Shown in pieces: positions 1 through 6,671 of a stretch of 43,779 bases of DNA (positions are counted from its first letter, which is position 1; each line of letters opens with the position of its first letter). The notes below the pieces were generated by a model. It had not been told where the DNA came from and ran no database searches. It saw only the letters and a program-made list of their open reading frames with translations. Position numbers and translations under genes: made by a program. Source of the DNA: Lentisphaerota bacterium (GTDB lineage Bacteria; Verrucomicrobiota; Lentisphaeria; Oligosphaerales; JABHEG01); contig JABHEG010000199.1 of the NCBI GenBank assembly GCA_018676675.1, positions 1-43,779 on the forward strand. The letters are read 5' to 3'.

Positions 1-72
1 TGTGTGGTGGAGGTCCGCACTCTTCCCTCAACAGCTCAAGTAGTCAAGAAAACAGGGAAACAGGTTTGTCTG

Positions 73-139
73 GACAGAACCGAACTGAATAGCAGGAAGA
101 TCAAGCACGGTTCTGTCTCAAGGACTTTTGACAGAACCA
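73..139. promoter_or_regulatory. Triple GACAGAACC motif upstream of the amidohydrolase
   Basis: The decamer GACAGAACCG (73-82) recurs as its exact reverse complement CGGTTCTGTC (108-117), and GACAGAACCA is repeated directly at 130-139, 22 bases before the amidohydrolase start. The first copy also belongs to an imperfect palindrome with GTTTGTC at 64-70. Three copies within 67 bases, one of them inverted, look like operator sites for a dimeric regulator. No matching regulator gene is visible in the window, and I did not find a convincing -35/-10 pair here. Confidence 0.45.
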
Positions 140-161
140 GTTACCAAACAAGGATGTGGCA

Positions 162-1805
162 ATGAACAACCCGATGCTGTTCGATTGCTGGGCCTGCTAT
201 GGCCCCGGTCCAGCCAAGGATCCAAGCCAACGGTGGACTCTTGAGCAACTGCTTGAGGATCTGGACCTCTACGGTATCAGCGCTGCTCTCGTTCGACATG
301 AGCAGGGCCTCAACTACGACCCCATGCACATCAACCGGCGGCTGGTGGCCGAAACGGCCGAACACCGCGACCGGCTCTTCCCCTGCTGGAACGCAATGCC
401 GCACCAGCCGGGAGACTTCCCGGAGCCCGACGCGTTCTGCGCCGCCATGGATCAGGCCGACGTACGAGCCGTGCTCATTACCCCGAACACCCACGGCTAT
501 CCGATCCACAGCGACGTCCTTGCCCCCCTCGCTGCGGCCTTGAACAGCCGTCGCACACTTGTGCTGACCACGCTGGCCGAGCTTGGAGCGGATTACCGGA
601 ATGCCACGACCTTCTGCCGTACGTTCGCAGATTGCTCCGTCATCATCGCTGAGGCCACCTGGGGTCAATGGCGTCTCGCAGTATCGATCCTCGATGCCTG
701 CCCGAACGCATGCCTCGAACTTAGCGCCTTCCAGGCCAATCGGGCCCCCGAGTTCCTCATGGCCCGTTACGGCCCTGAACGCGTTCTCCTTGGGACCGGG
801 CTCCCTCGGCGAAGCGGTGCAGCGGCCAGAGGCTTTGTGGATTGGGCCCTCGGAGACCCCGCAGACGTTGCGAAGTTCGCCGGACTCAATTTGGCCCGCT
901 GCCTCAATGTTCCCCCTCCCAAGCCTTTGGCGCTGCCGGAAGAATCCGATCAAATGGTGGTCGAGGCCCGGAACGGAAAGCCACTTTCTGCCTTGGTGCT
1001 CGACGCACACTGCCATGTGCTCGACGATGGACTGGATGGAGCAGGCGGCCGCTACGTGATGCTCAAAGGCGACAGCCTCAATATTGTTGCCCTTGCCGAA
1101 CGCATGGGAGTGGATGTTACAGCCATGATGAGTTGGAGCGGCACAGTCAGCATGGATGTGGTCGCCGGAAACGCCCTCTTGGAACAGGTGGTGGACCGGT
1201 CCCCACAGCAGATCATTGGACTCTCCTCGGCCGACCCCACTCACCAGACCGAATCCGACATCCGCAACGTGTGCGAACGCCTCCATGGGCAGCTTGGCTT
1301 CCGGGGGCTGAAGCCCTACACGCGCAATAACGTCCCCTACAACGATCCGCGGTATGCGCCGTACTGGGAGTATGCTAATGCACACCGCCTCTATGGCCTC
1401 CTTCACACCGCCGCCAATGTCGGCGGGATGAAGGCGGTGCACGACCTGGCGGAGCGCTACCCGGACGTGACGTTTCTGGTCGCCCACTCCGGGGGATCCT
1501 GGGCCTTGGCTCGTCAAGTCGTGGATGTGGCATCACAGTTCCCCAATGTGATGGCCGAACTGACCTATACGGGGGCCGTGAACCGCGTGGTTGAGTGGTT
1601 CTGCGAACAGATTGGGCCTGACCGAGTGTTGTTCGGGACGGACGCGCCCATGCGCGATCCGAGACCCCAACTAGCGTGGTGCGTTCACACCGCTCTACCT
1701 GAGAGCCAGAAGCAGTTGATCGTAGGCGGCAATTTCGCCCGGATACTCAGACAGGGAGTGTTGCCGCCACACAAACTGCCTGACGTGATCACCGGTCAGC
1801 TTTGA
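162..1805 (+). CDS. Two-domain amidohydrolase; N-terminal half degenerate
   Basis: A 547-residue protein made of two tandem Amidohydrolase_2 (TIM-barrel metal hydrolase or decarboxylase) modules. The C-terminal module (about 278-535) has the expected metal and catalytic residues: HCH at 283-285, Lys384 in GLKPY, His415, His442 in AHSGG and Asp494 in FGTDAP. The N-terminal module (about 5-250) has the same outline but reads FDCWACYG where the HxH should be and LLGTGLP in place of GTD-P, so it probably binds no metal. ATG 162 is preferred because AAGGA at 149-153 lies 8 bases upstream; the in-frame GTG at 156 is too close to it. The family includes hydrolases and ACMSD-like decarboxylases acting on small cyclic or aromatic substrates. 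The substrate here is unknown. A lipoprotein gene follows 50 bases downstream. Confidence 0.88.
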   Translation: MNNPMLFDCWACYGPGPAKDPSQRWTLEQLLEDLDLYGISAALVRHEQGLNYDPMHINRRLVAETAEHRDRLFPCWNAMPHQPGDFPEPDAFCAAMDQADVRAVLITPNTHGYPIHSDVLAPLAAALNSRRTLVLTTLAELGADYRNATTFCRTFADCSVIIAEATWGQWRLAVSILDACPNACLELSAFQANRAPEFLMARYGPERVLLGTGLPRRSGAAARGFVDWALGDPADVAKFAGLNLARCLNVPPPKPLALPEESDQMVVEARNGKPLSALVLDAHCHVLDDGLDGAGGRYVMLKGDSLNIVALAERMGVDVTAMMSWSGTVSMDVVAGNALLEQVVDRSPQQIIGLSSADPTHQTESDIRNVCERLHGQLGFRGLKPYTRNNVPYNDPRYAPYWEYANAHRLYGLLHTAANVGGMKAVHDLAERYPDVTFLVAHSGGSWALARQVVDVASQFPNVMAELTYTGAVNRVVEWFCEQIGPDRVLFGTDAPMRDPRPQLAWCVHTALPESQKQLIVGGNFARILRQGVLPPHKLPDVITGQL

Positions 1806-1855
1806 GCGTCCAGCCTTTTCTGTGTTGGGCCCTGCTGAGTGAGGAGGATTCCAGA

Positions 1856-2488
1856 GTGTTACTCCGCTACCAGGTCGTGATGCTGTGTGCTGTCGCCTGT
1901 GCCCTTTCAGGGTGTCGTGTCTCCCTGGTGGACATTCCGCCGCAAACGTTGGAGGTGCGCTATTTCGAGTTGCCACTCCCGGACGCTGGTCCCGGACGCC
2001 CTCCGGCGTGGTACAATGATCGTGTCCTGATCATCGAGCCGTTTCTCACAGCAGATGCATATGACACGCGGTTCTACACGTCCCTTGGCACCGGAGAGGT
2101 GCAACCCGAGGACACAAATCGCTGGATTCAGGAACCGGGACGCCTGCTGAGTGATGCCTTCCACCAGGGCCTGGTTGGCACGGAGCTTTTTGGGCATGTT
2201 CTCGACGCCCGTTCCGGAGGCAGAGGGGACTTGGTGCTTGAAGGGAAGGTGATGCAGTTCAGCAAGGCGCTGAGCCCGACATCCCCCCACGGGCAGGCCG
2301 TGCTGCGAGTGGCTCTCTCGGTCCGTGCGAAAGAGAGTAGCTCAATAGGTGGGGCTCTGTGGAAAAAGGCGATCGCGGTGAACCATGATCTGAACGCTCA
2401 GACCCCCGACGCGTTCGTGGCAGCGATGTCGGCCAATGTTGAAGCGGTGCTTGCGGCCTTTCTCAACGACCTGTCACAGGTTCAGTAG
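1856..2488 (+). CDS. PqiC-like ABC-transport auxiliary lipoprotein
   Basis: A predicted lipoprotein of 210 residues. A short hydrophobic signal ends in the lipobox LSGC, giving lipidation at Cys20. The mature part begins with a strand of the type seen in the ABC-transport auxiliary family (LEVRYFELPLP). It continues with a segment about a helix that runs into LLSDAFHQGLVGTELF and a DLVLEGKVMQF strand, which resembles PqiC/DUF330 proteins. Those lipoproteins anchor MCE-type lipid transporters (MlaD/PqiB plus an ABC permease and ATPase) in the outer membrane. No MCE, permease or ATPase gene is adjacent, so this copy is an orphan. The start is GTG 1856, with GAGGAGG at 1841-1847; the frame is open from 1802 but has no ribosome site there and would spoil the signal peptide. 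Family assignment is by motif only. Confidence 0.75.
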   Translation: MLLRYQVVMLCAVACALSGCRVSLVDIPPQTLEVRYFELPLPDAGPGRPPAWYNDRVLIIEPFLTADAYDTRFYTSLGTGEVQPEDTNRWIQEPGRLLSDAFHQGLVGTELFGHVLDARSGGRGDLVLEGKVMQFSKALSPTSPHGQAVLRVALSVRAKESSSIGGALWKKAIAVNHDLNAQTPDAFVAAMSANVEAVLAAFLNDLSQVQ

Positions 2489-2519
2489 TCAAGGTCTGTC
2501 GCGGGGTGAAGTCATTTCC

Positions 2520-2532
2520 GCGCCGGACCTGA
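2520..2532 (+). repeat. 13-bp direct repeat, left copy
   Basis: GCGCCGGACCTGA is found here and exactly at 4131-4143, in both places 2-4 bases after ATTTC and followed by a similar GG-rich stretch ending in GGCTG. The two copies lie on either side of the histidine kinase gene. Confidence 0.6.
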
Positions 2533-2562
2533 AGGTAAATGGCTGCACCTGACTTCAATGTG

Positions 2563-2594
2563 GGAGGCGGTGCCATCCGGCGACCTCTTCCCGG
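2563..2594 (+). repeat. Interspersed repeat, copy A
   Basis: The 23 bases 2563-2585 (core GTGCCATCCGGCGACC) are identical to 5123-5145. The 19 bases 2570-2588 are identical to 5237-5255. It lies in the 143-base gap between the converging lipoprotein and kinase genes. The short open frames across it are low-complexity shadows, so I treat it as a noncoding, REP-like intergenic repeat. Confidence 0.75.
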
Positions 2595-2631
2595 TTGCAC
2601 GTCCCGCCACTTGTCTTGCCGCCATTCGGCC

Positions 2632-3882
2632 CTAAGCGCCGGCCCCCAACGGCAGCTTGACCGTAAACTCGCTGCCGATGCCTTCCTCGCTCTGCATCTC
2701 GATGCTCCCACCAAAACGCTCGACGATCTCCTTTACACCGGCCAACCCGACACCAGTCCCCTTGATGTTGCTCTTCCGGGCGTTTGACGCCCGGAAGAAC
2801 TCCTTGAACATCTTGGGAAGATCCCCCGCCGGTATTCCCATTCCAGAATCACGAACGCGAAGTTGGATCCCGTCCTGAGTACGCTCCAGGCGGATGCCAA
2901 CACTGCCATTGGCCGTGTACTTCACCGCGTTGGACACAAGGTTCGACAGGACGAGTTTGAAGCCCTGCTCGTCGAATCGCACACACACGGGGTCGGCCGG
3001 AACTTGGAGTTCAAAGCCAAGTCCCTTCGCGGCGGCGGCCTCCCGGTAACCTTCCGCATACTTGGTGACCAGGGGGCCCAGGTCCAACTCACCGATCTCC
3101 CCCAGAGGCGCACCATCCTGGACCTTCGAGAGGTGGAGGATGTCCTCGACCATGCCCACCATCTCGTCCATTCGTTTTGTGATACGCCCCAGCACCTTGG
3201 CCAACCGAGGATCATCCTCAGAGGCGAACAGGAGACCGTCCGCCAGCATCTTCGCTGCCGACACCGGTGACTTCAGCTCATGAACCATGACCCGCATGAA
3301 CTGTGCCTTTTGCTTCTTCAGACACTTCAAGCTGGCCAGTTCCTCATACATCCTGGCGTGATGCAGAGCGAAAGAAACCAGGCGCGTGAGCATCTGCAGT
3401 TTCTTGAGAGACTGGGCGTCAAACGGTCGTTCCGTGCTGTTTAGAGCCTGGACCACGCCCAGCAGCCCGCCCTGGAACTCCGCCGGTACACACATGACGT
3501 CTCGTGTACGGAAGCTGTTCATCTTGTCCCAGGATGGGTCGAAACGCAGCTCGCCGCTGACAGCTGAGAGGTCACCATAGGCATCGGGCACCAGGAAGGC
3601 TTCGCACTCCGATGCGCAATAGCCTGCCAGCGACGAGCGGCGAATGGGGATCCGGATAGGTCGACTGACATTCCCAATGACCGCAATGGACTCGAGCTCC
3701 TGGGTCTCCTCAATCACTTGGTAAACCGTTGCCCGTTCCGACGGCAAGGCGCGAACGATCGCCAGAGCGCTCTGCCGGAGCACTTCTTCCGTGCTGGCCT
3801 CCGACGCGATCTCCCCGTACAGATGCAACAGCTCAGAGGCCGCGAAACTCTCTGCCTTTCCTACACCGGTAACCTGTGCCAT
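2632..3882 (-). CDS. GAF-domain sensor histidine kinase
   Basis: A soluble sensor kinase of 416 residues with no membrane segment. A GAF domain (about 15-180) is followed by a short coiled linker, a HisKA dimerisation domain with phospho-acceptor His201 in HELKSPVS, and a HATPase domain. The N box (NLVSNAVKYT, 314-323), G1 box (DSGMGIP, 345-351), F box (FKEFF) and G2 box (GTGVGLAG) are all intact, so it should be active. The GAF domain implies sensing of a cytoplasmic small ligand or redox cue, but the ligand is unknown. The ATG at 3882 is preferred because the GAF domain begins right after it; the frame stays open to 3969 without a ribosome site. There is no response regulator next to it, so its partner is elsewhere. 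It faces away from the pseudopilin gene. Confidence 0.9.
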   Translation of the reverse strand: MAQVTGVGKAESFAASELLHLYGEIASEASTEEVLRQSALAIVRALPSERATVYQVIEETQELESIAVIGNVSRPIRIPIRRSSLAGYCASECEAFLVPDAYGDLSAVSGELRFDPSWDKMNSFRTRDVMCVPAEFQGGLLGVVQALNSTERPFDAQSLKKLQMLTRLVSFALHHARMYEELASLKCLKKQKAQFMRVMVHELKSPVSAAKMLADGLLFASEDDPRLAKVLGRITKRMDEMVGMVEDILHLSKVQDGAPLGEIGELDLGPLVTKYAEGYREAAAAKGLGFELQVPADPVCVRFDEQGFKLVLSNLVSNAVKYTANGSVGIRLERTQDGIQLRVRDSGMGIPAGDLPKMFKEFFRASNARKSNIKGTGVGLAGVKEIVERFGGSIEMQSEEGIGSEFTVKLPLGAGA

Positions 3883-4279
3883 GGTGTCATCCCGTGTTTC
3901 CAGTCTCCAACTGCTCCTTGGCGGCAACGTAGCCGTCGAACTCCCGTTCGTGGAGAAAACCATACCCATTCACCGCGCGAATGCCACCGCCTCTCGCCGC
4001 CCCAAGTATCTCGGCCAGCCCGAGATAGCGCCCTGTGCTCGACACGTCCCCCAACCACGGACAAGAGCGCTGCGAAAGAAAACTTGCGCCCCGGCCCACA
4101 AGCGAGTACCCTGTACTTGGTGATTTCGTAGCGCCGGACCTGACGGCGAACGGGCTGTCTTGAGCCGTCATCGAGCCTGAGAAGCGTGAACGCTTTTGCT
4201 TGGTGGCCTCGGGGAAGCAGCCGTGAGAATGGGCGCTTTGGTGTTTTTGGTCTGAGAACACAAGAAAAGCAGGTGTGTG
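3883..4279. other. 397-base divergent intergenic region
   Basis: This gap separates the kinase (minus) from the pseudopilin (plus). It holds the right copy of the 13-bp repeat (4131-4143) and a small stem, AAGCG/CGCTT, at 4182-4195 followed by three T. A minus-strand open frame fills 3887-4261 and stops 4 bases before the kinase start. Its last 60 or so codons read like protein, but its front part runs through the repeat. I do not call it a gene; see the findings. I see no consensus promoter. Confidence 0.5.
4131..4143 (+). repeat. 13-bp direct repeat, right copy
   Basis: Exact match to GCGCCGGACCTGA at 2520-2532, on the other side of the histidine kinase gene and about 1.6 kb away. The flanking bases are similar but not identical. 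Confidence 0.6.
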
Positions 4280-4966
4280 ATGAAGACAACACGGAAGAAC
4301 AAGGGTTTCACTCTCATCGAGTTGCTGGTTGTGATCGCGATCATCGCGATTTTGGCCGCAATGCTGCTGCCGGCCCTTCAGAAGGCAAAGTCCCGAGCCA
4401 ACACGATCTCCTGTACAACCAACCTCAAGCAGTTGGCTACAGCCGCCATCATGTACTCCACGTCGAACAACTACTACTTGCCCGGGGTGGACATGAGGAC
4501 CAGCCGCAGCCCCACGCCGTTTGCTATTGGCGCTCCCTCAGGCTTCTGCTACCATCCCAGCTATGGTTACTGGGATTCCTGGCCGGCTTTCATCTGGGAA
4601 TACGTGCAGAGCGCCGAGACATTCATGTGCCCCGCCAGCGAATACAACTGCTACAAAATCGCCTATGGCATGCCTGCCCACATCTTCGGCGGGCCGCGTC
4701 GCACTCCCACGATCACGAATCCCTCCGCCTGCATGCTCATCTCCGAGAAGGGAGCCGGCGGGGGCAACCTCTACATCCTCAGCGGCCAGTACTACGCGAT
4801 GAGAGACTCGCATGACCATGGTGGCAACGTCTCTTTCGCGGATGGCCACGTGAAGTGGTACCGCTTCCGTCGTGACGACATCGGGCACGGATGGGCCTCT
4901 CACAACAGTAACCCAGCCTATCACATCCACGCGCCCTGGGAGACGTTTGGTCTCTGGAACCAGTAG
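4280..4966 (+). CDS. Type II secretion pseudopilin-like protein, H-X9-DG type
   Basis: A 228-residue prepilin-like protein. The leader MKTTRKNKG ends at the prepilin peptidase site before FTLIELLVV, with Glu at +5, and is followed by a roughly 20-residue hydrophobic helix ending in ILAAMLLPALQKAK. The C-terminal region contains the H-X9-DG signature (His in SHDHGG to DG in FADGHVKWY). This marks a large paralogous family in Lentisphaerota, Verrucomicrobiota and Planctomycetes. Such proteins are secreted and membrane-anchored; whether they join a true type II secretion machine is not established, and no Gsp gene is nearby. ATG 4280 is preferred over GTG 4277 because AGCAGG at 4268-4273 is well spaced. 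A strong terminator follows at 5002. Confidence 0.9.
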   Translation: MKTTRKNKGFTLIELLVVIAIIAILAAMLLPALQKAKSRANTISCTTNLKQLATAAIMYSTSNNYYLPGVDMRTSRSPTPFAIGAPSGFCYHPSYGYWDSWPAFIWEYVQSAETFMCPASEYNCYKIAYGMPAHIFGGPRRTPTITNPSACMLISEKGAGGGNLYILSGQYYAMRDSHDHGGNVSFADGHVKWYRFRRDDIGHGWASHNSNPAYHIHAPWETFGLWNQ

Positions 4967-5001
4967 GGAGCTATCCACTCCGCGCCCGACTGACAGAACA
5001 C

Positions 5002-5039
5002 AATGCCCTCGTGCCTTCCCGGCCGAGGGCATTTTCATT
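5002..5039 (+). terminator. Rho-independent terminator after the pseudopilin gene
   Basis: A perfect 10-bp stem, AATGCCCTCG (5002-5011) with CGAGGGCATT (5024-5033), has a 12-base loop and is followed by TTCATT. It sits 35 bases after the pseudopilin stop codon and in its orientation. Confidence 0.8.
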
Positions 5040-5122
5040 GTCCGCGCCCACCCTCAATGCTGTCTAGCTGCTCAAGACGGGATCGCAGCGTGGCAGCAGC
5101 CTTTCGAGCACACAGTGTAGGA

Positions 5123-5145
5123 GGAGGCGGTGCCATCCGGCGACC
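5123..5145 (+). repeat. Interspersed repeat, copy B
   Basis: Identical over 23 bases to copy A (2563-2585). It lies in the 384-base gap 4967-5350, which carries no gene: it holds the terminator at 5002, this copy, a short stem GGCGTG/CACGCC near 5207-5219, and copy C at 5237. Confidence 0.75.
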
Positions 5146-5236
5146 AATCCAGTTAACGGCATTGGCGCCCCTTCGCACGCTACCCAAGGACACAATGTGG
5201 AAGGCGGCGTGCCACGCCGTAGTCCGACGAAGGCGG

Positions 5237-5255
5237 GTGCCATCCGGCGACCTCT
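5237..5255 (+). repeat. Interspersed repeat, copy C
   Basis: The 19 bases beginning GTGCCATCCGGCGACC are identical to 2570-2588 in copy A. One extra G sits just upstream relative to copies A and B. Copy C is about 100 bases after copy B, so the family occurs both clustered and dispersed. Confidence 0.7.
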
Positions 5256-5350
5256 CCGGCTGGTGCGGAAGGGACCTTGCGGCGTGCCGCCCGAGGTCAA
5301 TGACCGCGGGAATGGGAACCGTCAGGGATCACGTCCTTCCCCCCGCCCCG

Positions 5351-6481
5351 TCACCTGACTTTGACGAAGACCCCGAGCAGGATCGGCGTCAGGAGGGTCT
5401 GAAGCAGAAAGAAGCGCATCAAGACCTGCGCGTTGGACCAGTCCATCTCCTTCCGGCAGTGATCATGCAGTGGGAAACGGAAGCGGTGTAGCAGCTGAAC
5501 AAACACGTGAGTGTCATTCGCGTTCAGTTGGCCATCGCCATCTTGCGCCTGAACCGGAGCACGGACATCAACGCCCAGCTTCCGGAACACACGGAGCAGA
5601 ACAACCTTCACCAGGCCAGTGCCACCGTTGACCAACGCAACGGGAGCCACCACGAGAACCAACAGGGGATTTCCGGCCGCCAGGACGGCCACGCCCACAA
5701 GTAACCCAAGGAATCGCGACCCGGCGTCTCCCATCAACACGGCGCTCGGAGAGGCGTTGTGCCAGAGGTAACCGATCAGAACACCGGCAGAGGCAAAGAT
5801 GAGGACCGCCCACTTCGCCCCATCCGGGTTGTGCGGCAGGAGCAGATATGCCGCGAAGTCCCGGTGCCCCACGACGACATACAGGAAGCAGCCGAGATAG
5901 AAAAGCGACAGCAGAGTCAATGAACCGGCCAGCCCATCGACACCATCACTGCAGTTGGTCGCATTGATGGTGACCCACAGAATGACAGCAGCCACCGGCA
6001 CATACAGCCACGGAGAAACGACCAGTTCATCCTTATACAACGGCAGCCAGATGGTCATCGCCTTCCCCTGACACATGGCAAGGCTTGTCATTCCGGCCAC
6101 CCCAAGATCAAGGATCCCTTTGCGGTACTCGCCCCAGGGAGTGAGGCTCTTGTCATCCAGGTACCCGGTAATCATGACAAGCCACAGGCAGCCAACGATC
6201 TGCCAGATCGGCAGCGACATAGGGAGGACAAGAAAGAGGACAGGAATGAGCAGGGATACGCATATCACCCCGCCCCCCGTTGGCTTGCCTTTGGCCCCCT
6301 CCGCCTGCATTGCATGTAGACGCCCGCGATCATTCGGCAATAGATGCCATAGCCTCGGGAGCAGCCACCAGGTCAGCACCGCCGAGAGTGTGGCACCAGC
6401 ACCAATGAGCACCAGGTAAGACTCAAGCAGACGGAAAGGGCCCCAGAGCAAGGTCAGGGAGGGAGCAAGAAGAGGAAACAT
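5351..6481 (-). CDS. mraY: MraY-like phospho-N-acetylmuramoyl-pentapeptide transferase
   Basis: A polytopic membrane protein of 376 residues in the polyprenyl-phosphate N-acetylhexosamine-1-phosphate transferase family. MraY transfers phospho-MurNAc-pentapeptide from UDP to undecaprenyl phosphate to make lipid I. Recognisable motifs in order are DRGR with KGKPTGGG, GYLDD (catalytic Asp pair), NATNCSDGVDGLAGS, VLMGDAGS (third Asp) and, near the end, PLHDHCRKEMDW, which aligns with the MraY motif PLHHHFE--GW. The length fits MraY (about 360). The HHH triad reads HDH, and several blocks diverge from textbook MraY. The gene stands alone, outside a mur/dcw cluster. MraY is the likeliest role; another PNPT-family transferase is possible. 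The start at 6481 has only a weak ribosome site. Confidence 0.78.
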   Translation of the reverse strand: MFPLLAPSLTLLWGPFRLLESYLVLIGAGATLSAVLTWWLLPRLWHLLPNDRGRLHAMQAEGAKGKPTGGGVICVSLLIPVLFLVLPMSLPIWQIVGCLWLVMITGYLDDKSLTPWGEYRKGILDLGVAGMTSLAMCQGKAMTIWLPLYKDELVVSPWLYVPVAAVILWVTINATNCSDGVDGLAGSLTLLSLFYLGCFLYVVVGHRDFAAYLLLPHNPDGAKWAVLIFASAGVLIGYLWHNASPSAVLMGDAGSRFLGLLVGVAVLAAGNPLLVLVVAPVALVNGGTGLVKVVLLRVFRKLGVDVRAPVQAQDGDGQLNANDTHVFVQLLHRFRFPLHDHCRKEMDWSNAQVLMRFFLLQTLLTPILLGVFVKVR

Positions 6482-6630
6482 TGGCTAATTGCCTAACGTA
6501 GAAAATGGAGCTCGCAGACGACATAAGGAAAGTAGCCACCGGTGTCGTGTCGCGCAATGACTGAAGGGGACTGTTTTTGCCGTTTGGAGGAACATCCACT
6601 TGTCGCTGACCGTCAGCCCTGCCTGCCCCT

Positions 6631-6659
6631 GCCGCGGGAACAGCAGCCGCTCCCGCGGC
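6631..6659 (-). terminator. GC-rich hairpin after the RlmD-like gene
   Basis: A perfect 9-bp stem, GCCGCGGGA (6631-6639) with TCCCGCGGC (6651-6659), begins 13 bases past the stop of the minus-strand methyltransferase gene. No T tract follows on that strand, so it may be an RNA-stabilising hairpin and not an intrinsic terminator. Confidence 0.45.
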
Positions 6660-6671
6660 CATCACGGCAGC

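Noticed and set aside
141..1517. 458-codon minus-strand open frame across the amidohydrolase gene
   Set aside because: It is the antisense shadow of a gene with clear family motifs. Long antisense frames are common in GC-rich DNA and its translation has no recognisable domain.
2563..5255. CRISPR array
   Set aside because: The repeats are few, unevenly spaced by 0.1-2.5 kb, and no cas gene is present.
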